From: DATAFT01 sp035544635
GTDB taxonomy: Bacteria > Acidobacteriota > Thermoanaerobaculia > Multivoradales > Multivoraceae
Direction: 5' to 3'
Assembly (NCBI GenBank): GCA_035544635.1
Contig: DATKDQ010000309.1
Location: 1-15,819, forward strand
DNA length: 15,819 nt
Shown here: positions 1 to 6,748 of the stretch, piece after piece
Layout of the letters: each line of letters opens with the position of its first letter
Numbering within the stretch: the first letter of the stretch is position 1
The notes under the pieces: model-generated
Seen by the model: the letters and a program-made list of their open reading frames with translations, nothing else
The model's database searches: none
What the model was told of the DNA's origin: nothing
Translations under genes and position numbers: made by a program

Positions 1-5
1 TGTAG

Positions 6-11
6 AGGAGG
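6..11 (+). promoter_or_regulatory. Ribosome binding site of the Mo-subunit gene
   Basis: A perfect AGGAGG lies 8 bases before the ATG at 20 and fixes that start. The TAG at 3-5 could be the stop of a preceding gene, most likely the [2Fe-2S] small subunit that usually accompanies this family. The window is too short upstream to show it. Confidence 0.8.
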
Positions 12-19
12 CGATCGCG

Positions 20-2383
20 ATGCCAGGAATCATCGGCTCCTCGATCCGGCGCCGGGAGGACCCCGCGCTCATCACCGGACACGGCAAGTACACCGACGAC
101 TTCAAGCTGCCCGGCATGCTGCACGCCGCCATGGTGCGCAGCCCGCACGCGCACGCGCGCATCGGCGGCATCGACGCGAGCGCCGCGCTCGCTCTCCCCG
201 GCGTGGTCGCCGTCTACTCCGCGGCGGACGTGGAGAAGGCCGGACTGCCGGGAATGCTGCCGGTCGGCTGGCTGCTCCCAAACCTCAAGGCGGTGCCCCA
301 CCCGATCCTCGCCAAGGGCAAGGTGCGCTACGTCGGCGATGCCGTCGCGGTGGTGGTCGCCGAGGACCGCTACGTCGCGCGCGACGCCGCCGACCTGGTC
401 GAGGTCGACTACGAGCCATTGGGCGCCGTCACCGATCCGGAGAAGGCGGCCGCCGAGGGAGCGCCGCTCCTGCACGACGAGGCCGAGCGCAACGTGGCGT
501 TCGACTGGGAGATCGGCGACCGGACGCGGACCGACGAGGCATTCGCGGGCGCGGCCCACACCGCCGAGATCGCGCTGCGCAACAACCGGCTCATCCCCCA
601 CGCGATCGAGCCGCGCGCGGCGCTCGCCGACTTCGACTCGATCTCCGGCAAGCTGACGCTGCGCCTGACGACGCAGAACCCGCACGTCCATCGCCTGCTC
701 ATGCTGCTCGCCTCGATCGGCCTTCCCGAGCACAAGATGCGCGTGATCGCTCCCGAGGTCGGCGGCGGCTTTGGCTCGAAGATCGCGCACTACGCCGACG
801 AGGCGATCGTCTCGTTCTGCTCGATCGTGCTCGGGCGCCCGGTGAAGTGGGCCGCGACCCGCAGCGAGACCAACCTCACCGACGTCCACGGCCGCGACCA
901 CGTGACCCGCGCCGCGATCGCGTTCGACGCGGAGCACCGGATCCTCGGCCTGCGCTGCGAGACCTACGCCGGGCTCGGCGGCTACCTCTCGACCTTCGCG
1001 CCCGCGGTGCCGACCTACATGTACGGCACGCTGCTCTCGGGCGCCTACGACATCCCGGCGATCCACTGCCGGGTGATCGGTGTGTTCACCACCACGACGC
1101 CGGTCGACGCCTACCGCGGCGCGGGCCGGCCCGAGGCGACGTTCGTCGTCGAGCGGCTGGTGGATCTGGCGGCGCGGGAGGTGGGCGCCGATCCCGCGGA
1201 GGTGCGCCGCAAGAACTTCGTCCCCCCCGACAAGTTCCCGTACCAGACGCAGGTGGCGCTCACCTACGACTCCGGCAACTACGCTCCCGCGCTCGATCGC
1301 GCGCTCGAGATGGTGGGGTACCGGGAGATCCGCAAGGAGCAGAAGCGCCGCCGGGAGAACGGCGGACCACTGCTCGGGGTCGGGCTCTCGACCTACATCG
1401 AGGCGTGCGGCATGGCGCCGTCGGCGGTGGCGGGGAGCCTGGGGGCCCAGGCGGGGCTGTGGGAGAGCGCTGAGGTGCGCGTCAACCCCAGCGGCTCGGT
1501 GGTGGTCTACACCGGGTCCTCGCCGCACGGGCAGGGCCACGAGACCACGATGGCGCAGATCGCGGCCGACCGGTTGGGGATCGACATCGACGCGGTCGAG
1601 GTCATCCACGGCGACACCGACCAGGTCCAGTTCGGCATGGGCACCTACGGCAGCCGCAGCGCGGCGGTCGGCGGCAGCGCGCTGGCAAAGAGCGCCGACA
1701 AGATCATCGAGAAGGGCCGGCGGATCGCGGCGCACGTGCTCGAAGCCGCCGTCGAGGACGTGGTGTTCGAGGACGGGCGGTTCTCGGTGCGCGGCGCCCC
1801 CGACAAGAGCCAGGGACTCGGCGACGTGGCGCTCCAGGCCCATCTCGCCCACAACTACCCCCCCGACCTCGAGCCTGGGCTCACCGCCGTCACGTTCTAC
1901 GACCCGGTGAACTTCACCTTCCCGTTCGGTGCGCACGTGGCGGTGGTCGAGATCGATCGCGACACCGGAGCGGTGAAGCTCCTGCGCTACGTTGCGGTCG
2001 ACGACGTCGGCAACGTGATCAACCCGATGATCGTCGACGGTCAGCTCCACGGCGGCATCGCCCAGGGCATCGGGCAGGCGCTGTGGGAGGGGGCGATCTA
2101 CGACGAGGGCGGCCAGCTCGTCACCGGCGAGCTGATGGACTACGCGCTGCCGCGGGCCCACAACCTGGTCTCGTTCGAGCTCGACCGCACGGTCACGCCG
2201 TGCCCGCACAACCCGCTCGGCGTGAAGGGAGTGGGGGAGGCGGGCGCGATCGCGTCGCCGGCCGCCGTGGTCAACGCGGTGGTCGACGCGCTCGGACACC
2301 TCGGCATCCGTCACCTCGACATGCCGCTCACGCCCGAGAAGGTGTGGCGGGCGATGGCGACGAGCTCCGCACATGCTGGTTAG
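20..2383 (+). CDS. Molybdenum hydroxylase large subunit (form II CoxL / xanthine dehydrogenase family, Mo-cofactor binding)
   Basis: This is the catalytic, molybdopterin-binding subunit of a cytoplasmic xanthine oxidase-family hydroxylase, 787 residues, the usual length for CoxL-like proteins. The N-terminal a/b hammerhead domain covers roughly residues 15-135 and the Mo-binding domains follow. Visible family motifs are GGGFGSK (248-254), AYRGAGR (364-370) and GVKGVGEAG with the expected catalytic Glu740. AYRGAGR is the signature of form II (CODH-like) enzymes. True CO dehydrogenases carry AYxCSFR with the Cu-binding Cys, which is absent here, so CO is unlikely to be the main substrate. An aldehyde, purine or other heterocycle is possible; the real substrate cannot be read from the sequence. 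A strong AGGAGG supports the start. The FAD subunit and maturation genes follow. The stop codon TAG lies in the loop-proximal part of a hairpin (2361-2398). Confidence 0.95.
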   Translation: MPGIIGSSIRRREDPALITGHGKYTDDFKLPGMLHAAMVRSPHAHARIGGIDASAALALPGVVAVYSAADVEKAGLPGMLPVGWLLPNLKAVPHPILAKGKVRYVGDAVAVVVAEDRYVARDAADLVEVDYEPLGAVTDPEKAAAEGAPLLHDEAERNVAFDWEIGDRTRTDEAFAGAAHTAEIALRNNRLIPHAIEPRAALADFDSISGKLTLRLTTQNPHVHRLLMLLASIGLPEHKMRVIAPEVGGGFGSKIAHYADEAIVSFCSIVLGRPVKWAATRSETNLTDVHGRDHVTRAAIAFDAEHRILGLRCETYAGLGGYLSTFAPAVPTYMYGTLLSGAYDIPAIHCRVIGVFTTTTPVDAYRGAGRPEATFVVERLVDLAAREVGADPAEVRRKNFVPPDKFPYQTQVALTYDSGNYAPALDRALEMVGYREIRKEQKRRRENGGPLLGVGLSTYIEACGMAPSAVAGSLGAQAGLWESAEVRVNPSGSVVVYTGSSPHGQGHETTMAQIAADRLGIDIDAVEVIHGDTDQVQFGMGTYGSRSAAVGGSALAKSADKIIEKGRRIAAHVLEAAVEDVVFEDGRFSVRGAPDKSQGLGDVALQAHLAHNYPPDLEPGLTAVTFYDPVNFTFPFGAHVAVVEIDRDTGAVKLLRYVAVDDVGNVINPMIVDGQLHGGIAQGIGQALWEGAIYDEGGQLVTGELMDYALPRAHNLVSFELDRTVTPCPHNPLGVKGVGEAGAIASPAAVVNAVVDALGHLGIRHLDMPLTPEKVWRAMATSSAHAG

Positions 2384-2398
2384 CATGTGCTCCGCTCG
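2361..2398 (+). repeat. Stop-codon-spanning hairpin, first part of intergenic element copy 1
   Basis: The outer arms are CGAGC (2361-2365) and GCTCG (2394-2398). A symmetric TCC/TCC internal loop follows, then a perfect 9-bp stem GCACATGCT (2369-2377) with AGCATGTGC (2382-2390) and loop GGTT. The stop codon TAG of the Mo-subunit gene (2381-2383) sits at the loop and arm. There is no downstream T-run, so it does not look like a classical terminator. It may act on RNA stability or on the relative expression of the two subunits. Confidence 0.7.
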
Positions 2399-2426
2399 CG
2401 ATGCCTTTGGCGCCGAGGACGGCGCG
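2382..2426 (+). repeat. Intergenic repeat unit, copy 1
   Basis: This 45-base block aligns without gaps to 4282-4326 with 39 identities (hand count). Its last 19 bases (2408-2426) are identical in both copies. It contains a second small hairpin: GCGCC (2410-2414), loop GAGGAC, GGCGC (2421-2425). A 26-codon open frame from the ATG at 2385 to the TGA at 2463 runs through it, but I see no ribosome binding site and do not call it a gene. Recurrence at two gene junctions of one operon suggests a dispersed REP-like element; the family is unknown to me. Confidence 0.75.
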
Positions 2427-2430
2427 CGTC

Positions 2431-2450
2431 GCGCGTCCTTACGGACGCGC
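2431..2450 (+). repeat. Perfect hairpin, third stem of intergenic element copy 1
   Basis: GCGCGTCC (2431-2438) and GGACGCGC (2443-2450) form a perfect 8-bp stem with loop TTAC. It is the third consecutive hairpin in the gap between the Mo and FAD subunit genes and has no counterpart after copy 2. It ends 20 bases before the ribosome binding site of the FAD subunit. Confidence 0.7.
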
Positions 2451-2470
2451 TCCCGGCTCCGATGAACGCT

Positions 2471-2477
2471 GGAGGAG
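2471..2477 (+). promoter_or_regulatory. Ribosome binding site that fixes the FAD-subunit start
   Basis: GGAGGAG lies 5 bases before the ATG at 2483. The open frame extends further upstream to an ATG at 2387, but that stretch is the hairpin-rich repeat and encodes nothing family-like, so 2483 is preferred. Confidence 0.85.
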
Positions 2478-2482
2478 AACCA

Positions 2483-3346
2483 ATGTACCCGGCACGATTC
2501 GACTATCACCGCGCGTCGAGTGTGGCGCAGGCTCTCGATCTCCTGGCCTCGAAGGAGGACGCCAAGCTCCTGGCCGGCGGGCACAGCCTGCTCCCGATGA
2601 TGAAGCTGCGCCTGGCGCAGCCCGCGAACCTGATCGACATCGGTGGGATCTCCGAGCTCACCGGCATCGAGCGCACCGGCTCGAGCGTGCGGATCGGCGC
2701 GCTCGCGACGCACGCCGAGATCGCGTCGTCGGACGTGCTCAAGCGCTCGTGCCCGATCGTGGCCGAGGCGGCGGCGAAGATCGGGGACCCGCAGGTGCGC
2801 AACCGCGGCACCATCGGCGGCAACCTGTCGCACGCCGACCCAGGCTCGGATCTCCCCGCGGTGGTGAGGGCGCTCGACGCCACGCTGCATCTGGTGAGCA
2901 AACAGGGGAAGCGCGCCGTGAAGGCGGCCGACTTCTTCGTCGACCTCTTGACCACCGACATCCAGGAAGGCGAGATCCTCACCGCCATCGAAGTGCCGGT
3001 GCTGGCCGACGGCACCGGTAGCTGCTATCTGAAGTTCGAGCATCCCGCGTCCGGCTACGCCGTGGTCGGGACGGCGGCGATCGTGCGCCTCGCCAAGGAC
3101 GGCAGGTGCGAGAGCGCGCGGCTGTGCTTCAACGGCGTGACCGCCACCCCGCTCGACGCCGGTGCGGTGACGGATGCGCTCGCCGGGCACAAGCCCGACG
3201 ATGCCGCCATCGACCAGGCGGTGGACGGCAAGCTCTCGGCGACCGATCCGATGGGCGACGTCTTCGCCTCCGGCGAGTACCGGGTGCACCTGGCCAAGGT
3301 CTACGGCCGCCGCGCGCTCAAGCTGGCCAGGGACCGCGCGTCCTGA
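2483..3346 (+). CDS. Molybdenum hydroxylase FAD-binding medium subunit (CoxM-like)
   Basis: The 287-residue product has the usual length of a CoxM-type FAD subunit. It carries electrons from the iron-sulfur subunit to an acceptor. Both FAD contact motifs are visible: AGGHS (31-35) and TIGGN (110-114), the second followed by HADPGSDLPAV, typical of the family. The C-terminal CO_deh_flav_C-like domain covers about residues 175-280. It lies 99 bases downstream of the Mo subunit; that gap is the hairpin-rich repeat element, so expression of the two may be tuned relative to each other. The start is set by GGAGGAG. Its stop codon overlaps the probable start of the AAA ATPase gene, which implies translational coupling. 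Confidence 0.93.
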   Translation: MYPARFDYHRASSVAQALDLLASKEDAKLLAGGHSLLPMMKLRLAQPANLIDIGGISELTGIERTGSSVRIGALATHAEIASSDVLKRSCPIVAEAAAKIGDPQVRNRGTIGGNLSHADPGSDLPAVVRALDATLHLVSKQGKRAVKAADFFVDLLTTDIQEGEILTAIEVPVLADGTGSCYLKFEHPASGYAVVGTAAIVRLAKDGRCESARLCFNGVTATPLDAGAVTDALAGHKPDDAAIDQAVDGKLSATDPMGDVFASGEYRVHLAKVYGRRALKLARDRAS

Positions 3347-4266
3347 GCGAGCAGCCGGAGGCGCGCGGCGAGCGGGCCCTGCCGGGCTCGATCGACGAGG
3401 TTCAGGAGCGGCTGCGGGCGGCGCGCTACGTGCCCGACCGCGGTCTGGCGACCTCGGTGTTCCTCGCGCTGCGGCTGGGCAAGCCGCTCTTCCTCGAGGG
3501 CGAGGCGGGTGTCGGCAAGACCGAGATCGCCAAGGTCCTCGCCGCCGTTCTCGATCGCCCACTGATCCGGCTCCAGTGCTACGAGGGCCTCGATCTCCAG
3601 AGCGCGGTCTACGAGTGGAACTACGCGCGGCAGATCCTCGAGATCCGTCTGCTCGAGGCGCGCGGCGAGGGCGCCGCCTCGCACCTCCAGGACGTGTTTT
3701 CGCGTGAGTTCCTGCTGCGCCGCCCGCTGCTCGAGGCGATCGATCGGCCGCCCGGCTCGCCGGCGCCGGTGCTCCTGATCGACGAGCTCGACCGCGCCGA
3801 CGAGGAGTTCGAGGCGTTCCTGCTCGAGCTGCTCTCCGACTTCCAGATCACCATACCCGAGCTCGGCACCATCCGGGCGGAGACGCCGCCGGTCGTCGTC
3901 ATCACGTCGAATCGGACCCGCGAGATCCACGACGCTCTGAAGCGGCGCTGCCTCTATCAGTGGATCGACTACCCCGACTTCGAGAAGGAGATCGAGATCG
4001 TGCGACGCAAGGCCACCGGAGCGTCGGAGCGGCTGGCGCGCGAGGTAGTGGCGTTCGTTCAGGACCTGCGCCGGGAGGAGCTGTTCAAGCGGCCGGGGGT
4101 GGCGGAGACGCTCGACTGGATCAACGCGCTCCAGGCGCTCGATCGGGAGACCCTCTCCGACGACATCGTGAGCGACACCCTGGGGGTCCTGCTCAAATAC
4201 CAGGACGACGTCGAGCTGGTGCGGCACGCCGGGATCCAGCGGCTGCTCGAGCGCAGCCGCTCCTAG
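3343..4266 (+). CDS. MoxR-type AAA+ ATPase (CoxD-like cofactor-maturation chaperone)
   Basis: This is an AAA+ ATPase of the MoxR/CoxD group. In Mo-CO dehydrogenase and related systems these act with a VWA protein in late maturation of the molybdenum site. Counting from 3343, Walker A GEAGVGKT is at 53-60, Walker B LLIDELD has D147-E148, and a sensor-1-like Asn190 lies in ITSN. The length of 307 residues is normal. The start is uncertain. No ATG, GTG or TTG lies in frame between the end of the FAD subunit and residue 29, yet the family-typical N-terminus (SIDEVQERLRAARYV) begins before that. The CTG at 3343 would overlap the preceding TGA by CTGA and has AGGGA about 9 bases upstream, so I use it. 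The alternative GTG at 3430 would cut the first helix. The stop codon TAG lies in the outer stem of repeat copy 2. Confidence 0.88.
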   Translation: MSEQPEARGERALPGSIDEVQERLRAARYVPDRGLATSVFLALRLGKPLFLEGEAGVGKTEIAKVLAAVLDRPLIRLQCYEGLDLQSAVYEWNYARQILEIRLLEARGEGAASHLQDVFSREFLLRRPLLEAIDRPPGSPAPVLLIDELDRADEEFEAFLLELLSDFQITIPELGTIRAETPPVVVITSNRTREIHDALKRRCLYQWIDYPDFEKEIEIVRRKATGASERLAREVVAFVQDLRREELFKRPGVAETLDWINALQALDRETLSDDIVSDTLGVLLKYQDDVELVRHAGIQRLLERSRS

Positions 4267-4298
4267 CTCCGGACACCCCGAAGCATGCCCTCCGCTAG
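4263..4298 (+). repeat. Stop-codon-spanning hairpin, first part of intergenic element copy 2
   Basis: The arms CTAGC (4263-4267) and GCTAG (4294-4298) pair perfectly and are flanked inside by the same TCC/TCC internal loop as copy 1. The arm sequence differs from copy 1 (CGAGC/GCTCG) yet the pairing is kept, which suggests selection on structure. The inner stem is largely degenerate. The TAG stop of the AAA ATPase (4264-4266) is inside the left arm. Confidence 0.55.
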
Positions 4299-4326
4299 CC
4301 ATGACTCTGGCGCCGAGGACGGCGCG
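4282..4326 (+). repeat. Intergenic repeat unit, copy 2
   Basis: This block aligns to 2382-2426 without gaps, 39 of 45 identical, and includes the same small hairpin GCGCC (4310-4314) with GGCGC (4321-4325). It contains the ATG at 4285 that is the first possible start of the VWA gene, so the first 14 or so codons of that reading may be translated repeat. The third hairpin of copy 1 is missing here. Confidence 0.75.
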
Positions 4327-5529
4327 GATCCGGTGTCAGGCCACCTGCTGCGCAACATGATCCTCTTCGGCCGCCTGCTCCGGGCGGTCGGCCTCTCCGG
4401 CGTCACCACCAGCCGGATCGAGGACTGGGTCGAGGCCGCCGGCCTGATCGACCTCGGCAGCCGCGCCGACTTCCGCTCCACCGCGCAGGCGATCCTGGTG
4501 ACGCGCCGCGAGGACCTCGAGTGGTTCCGCGCCGCGTTCGACCTCTTTTTCGTCGCGCGCGATCCTCGCGAGCTCGCCGAGATGGACCTCGGCATGCTGG
4601 TGCAGCGCGTGCGCCGGCGCGTGGAGCGCAGCGTCGCGCAGCGTCCCGGCGCCGATGGAGCCGAGGGCGAGGGCGTGGAGCCGCCGCAGACCCGCCGGGT
4701 GTACACCTGGAGCGACCTCGAGGCGCTGCGACGCAAGGACTTCGCCGAGCTCGAGGGGCGCGAGCTGGTGGAGGTCCGCGAGATGATCCGCCGCATGCAG
4801 TGGCAGCTCGACGTGCGCTCGACCCGCCGGCGCGTCCCGTCGCGGCGGGGGCGGCTCGATCTGCGCCGCAGCCTGCGCAAGAACCTGTCGCGCGGCGGCG
4901 AGATCGTCGAGTGGGCGCGGCGCGACCGCAAGCGCAAGCGCCGGCCGCTGGCGCTCCTGTGCGACATCAGCGGCTCGATGGAGCCCTACTCGCGCATCCT
5001 GCTCCAGTTCCTGTACGTCGCGAGCCGCGGGCTCGATCGCACCGAGGCGTTCGTGTTCGGGACCCGGCTCACCCGGATCACGCGGCAGCTCCGGCACCGC
5101 GACGTCGACCAGGCGCTGCGCGCCGTCCATCACGAGGTCCAGGACTTCGGCGGCGGGACCCGCATCGGCGAGGCCGTCCGCTCCTTCAACCGGCTGTGGA
5201 GCCGCCGCGTCCTCGGGCAGGGCGCCGCAGTCCTCATCATCAGCGACGGCTGGGACCGCGGCGAGCCCGACGTCCTGGAGCGGGAGATGGCGCGGCTCCA
5301 GCGCAGCGCCTATCGCGTGCTCTGGCTCAACCCGCTCCTCGGCTCGCCCCGCTACGAGCCGCTGACCCGGGGCCTCCAGGCGGCGCTTCCCTTCGTCGAC
5401 GACTTCCTGCCGGTGCACAACCTCGAGAGCCTCGAGGACCTCGGGCGCCGTCTGCGCCGTCTGCGTCCCGGCCGGCGGGGAGAGCGGGCGGGCCGCTTCC
5501 AATTGCGCGGGCGGCGAGTCGTGGCCTGA
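4285..5529 (+). CDS. VWA domain protein, CoxE-like
   Basis: This protein of up to 414 residues belongs to the CoxE group of von Willebrand A proteins, which partner MoxR-type ATPases in maturing molybdenum hydroxylases. The N-terminal helical region has the family-like block LLRNMILFGRLLRA (22-35). An Arg-rich basic linker (about 170-220) precedes the VWA domain. The metal-ion site looks complete: D227-I-S229-G-S231, Thr292 in GGGTRIGEA, and Asp321 in ISDGWD. The start is ambiguous. The ATG at 4285 lies in the repeat unit and has no good ribosome binding site. An in-frame GTG at 4333 begins right after the repeat, four residues before the conserved block, and seems at least as likely. The gene follows the ATPase by 18 bases or less and is clearly part of the same operon. 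Confidence 0.9.
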   Translation: MPSASHDSGAEDGADPVSGHLLRNMILFGRLLRAVGLSGVTTSRIEDWVEAAGLIDLGSRADFRSTAQAILVTRREDLEWFRAAFDLFFVARDPRELAEMDLGMLVQRVRRRVERSVAQRPGADGAEGEGVEPPQTRRVYTWSDLEALRRKDFAELEGRELVEVREMIRRMQWQLDVRSTRRRVPSRRGRLDLRRSLRKNLSRGGEIVEWARRDRKRKRRPLALLCDISGSMEPYSRILLQFLYVASRGLDRTEAFVFGTRLTRITRQLRHRDVDQALRAVHHEVQDFGGGTRIGEAVRSFNRLWSRRVLGQGAAVLIISDGWDRGEPDVLEREMARLQRSAYRVLWLNPLLGSPRYEPLTRGLQAALPFVDDFLPVHNLESLEDLGRRLRRLRPGRRGERAGRFQLRGRRVVA

Positions 5530-5546
5530 GACTTGAGTCTCCAAGG
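5525..5546 (+). terminator. Small hairpin across the VWA stop codon
   Basis: GAGAC (5528-5532) pairs with GTCTC (5537-5541) around loop TTGA. The stem is extended by CCT with AGG after a 2-base bulge. The TGA stop is inside the left arm. No T-run follows, so termination here is doubtful. It could mark a weak boundary before the XdhC genes. Confidence 0.3.
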
Positions 5547-5642
5547 CTAAGAAATCGGGCGCAGATCTCAGCGCTCCGAGGGCGTGCCACGCGGGTGCCG
5601 CAAATTGCCGCGCCGCCCCCCTTTACGCGCCCTCTCCCCCGA

Positions 5643-5648
5643 TGTACT
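5643..5648 (+). promoter_or_regulatory. Possible -10 element before the XdhC genes
   Basis: The 134-base gap 5530-5663 is the longest gap in the first operon and is less GC-rich near its 3' end. TGTACT at 5643-5648 resembles a -10 box 15 bases before the ATG at 5664, and no ribosome binding site is evident, as in a short-leader transcript. No convincing -35 element is present; the region upstream is a C-run. This is weak support only. Confidence 0.2.
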
Positions 5649-5663
5649 TTTCATGCCAGCTTC

Positions 5664-5975
5664 ATGCGTGACGTACTCCCGGACATCCAGCGCTGGCGTG
5701 ACGAGGGGAAACAGGTCGCCCTCGCCACGCTGATCAAGGCGGTCGGCTCCTCGCCCCGCCCGCTCGGGTCCAAGCTCGCGATCGCGTCGGACGGGGCGAT
5801 GGTGGGCTCGGTCAGCGGCGGCTGCGTCGAGGGGGCGGTGCTCGAGGAGGCCCGGGAGGTGCTCGCCACCGGCCGGCCGAAGCGCCTGCACTACGGCATC
5901 AGCGACGAGCAGGCCTGGGCGGTCGGCCTCACCTGCGGCGGCGAGATCGAGGTGCTCCTGGAGAGGCTGGTCTGA
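5664..5975 (+). CDS. XdhC/CoxI family protein, N-terminal domain as a separate small gene
   Basis: The 103-residue protein corresponds to the N-terminal XdhC_CoxI domain alone. XdhC proteins bind the molybdenum cofactor and deliver its sulfurated form to xanthine dehydrogenase-type enzymes. The family motifs are present: LIKAVGSSPRPLGSKL (23-38), GSVSGGCVEG with Cys54, and LTCGGEIEVL with Cys91 near the end. The Rossmann half is encoded by the next gene, 5 bases downstream, so together the two make a complete XdhC. The start is the only ATG fitting the family N-terminus; it has no recognisable ribosome binding site. The gap upstream holds a hairpin and a possible promoter. Split XdhC pairs are known in other bacteria, so this need not be a broken gene. 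Confidence 0.9.
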   Translation: MRDVLPDIQRWRDEGKQVALATLIKAVGSSPRPLGSKLAIASDGAMVGSVSGGCVEGAVLEEAREVLATGRPKRLHYGISDEQAWAVGLTCGGEIEVLLERLV

Positions 5976-5980
5976 GCGCC

Positions 5981-6712
5981 ATGGCGTCCGTCCTCGACCG
6001 GCTGGCCCGCTCGATCGAGGAGGAGCGGCTGGTCGGGACGGCCACGGTCACCCGCGGAGAGGCGACCGGAGGGAAGATCCTGATCGATCCCTCCGGCGCG
6101 GTGGAGGGAGACCTCGGGTTGAGCGAGCCCCTCACCGGCCAGGTGATCGCGCGCTGCCGCGAGCTCATGGCCTCGCGCCAGACCACGTCCTTCGTGGCCG
6201 CCTCCGGCAGCGAGGAGATCGAGGTCTTCTTCGAGCTCCATGAGCCGCCGCCGCGCCTGGTCATCGTGGGAGCGGTCCACGTGGCGATCCCACTGGTGGC
6301 GATCGCGAAGGTGCTCGGCTTCCACACCGCGGTGGTCGACGCCAGGTCGGTCTACGCCACCCGCGAGCGCTTCCCGCACGCCGACGAGCTGATCCTGCGC
6401 TGGCCGAGCGAGGCCCTGGAGGAGATGCGTCTCCACGAGTCGACCTACTGCGTGTTCCTGACCCACGACGCGAAGCTCGACAACCCGGCACTGGCCGTGG
6501 CGCTGCGCCGGCCGGTGCGCTACGTCGGCGCGCTCGGCTCGAAGCGGACGCACGCCAAGCGGGTGGCGGCGCTCAAGGAGGCCGGCCTGAGCGATGCCGA
6601 GATCGATCGCGTGCATGCGCCGGTGGGCATCCCGCTCGGCGGCAACCGGCCCGAGGAGATCGCCCTCTCGATCGCGGCAGAAATGGTGGCGGCACGGCAT
6701 GGCCTGGCTTGA
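5981..6712 (+). CDS. xdhC: XdhC family protein, Rossmann domain (large partner)
   Basis: This 243-residue protein is the second half of a split XdhC. Residues 1-85 form a less conserved N-terminal part. A Rossmann fold follows: RLVIVGAVHVAIPL has the glycine-rich turn at G97-A-V-H100 and an acidic residue, Asp120, ends the second strand (VVDAR). YVGALGSKRTHAKR and VGIPLGGNRPEEIALSIAAEMVA near the C-terminus are typical of XdhC. It would act with the 103-residue protein to sulfurate and insert the molybdenum cofactor into the enzyme encoded at the start of the operon. The ATG lies 5 bases after the preceding stop, so translation is probably coupled. The MocA-like gene follows after 36 bases. 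Confidence 0.92.
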   Translation: MASVLDRLARSIEEERLVGTATVTRGEATGGKILIDPSGAVEGDLGLSEPLTGQVIARCRELMASRQTTSFVAASGSEEIEVFFELHEPPPRLVIVGAVHVAIPLVAIAKVLGFHTAVVDARSVYATRERFPHADELILRWPSEALEEMRLHESTYCVFLTHDAKLDNPALAVALRRPVRYVGALGSKRTHAKRVAALKEAGLSDAEIDRVHAPVGIPLGGNRPEEIALSIAAEMVAARHGLA

Positions 6713-6748
6713 AACGTTGAACCACCTACCGGGGCGGAGCGCCGGTCG

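Noticed and set aside
20..2383. Aerobic CO dehydrogenase (form I CoxL)
   Set aside because: The active-site loop reads AYRGAGR; the Cu-binding Cys of AYxCSFR is absent.
2385..2465. 26-codon open frame through repeat copy 1
   Set aside because: It has no ribosome binding site, is built of hairpin arms, and matches the other copy at the DNA level rather than showing codon-level constraint.
4301..4303. ATG inside repeat copy 2 as the VWA start
   Set aside because: It is out of frame with the VWA reading.
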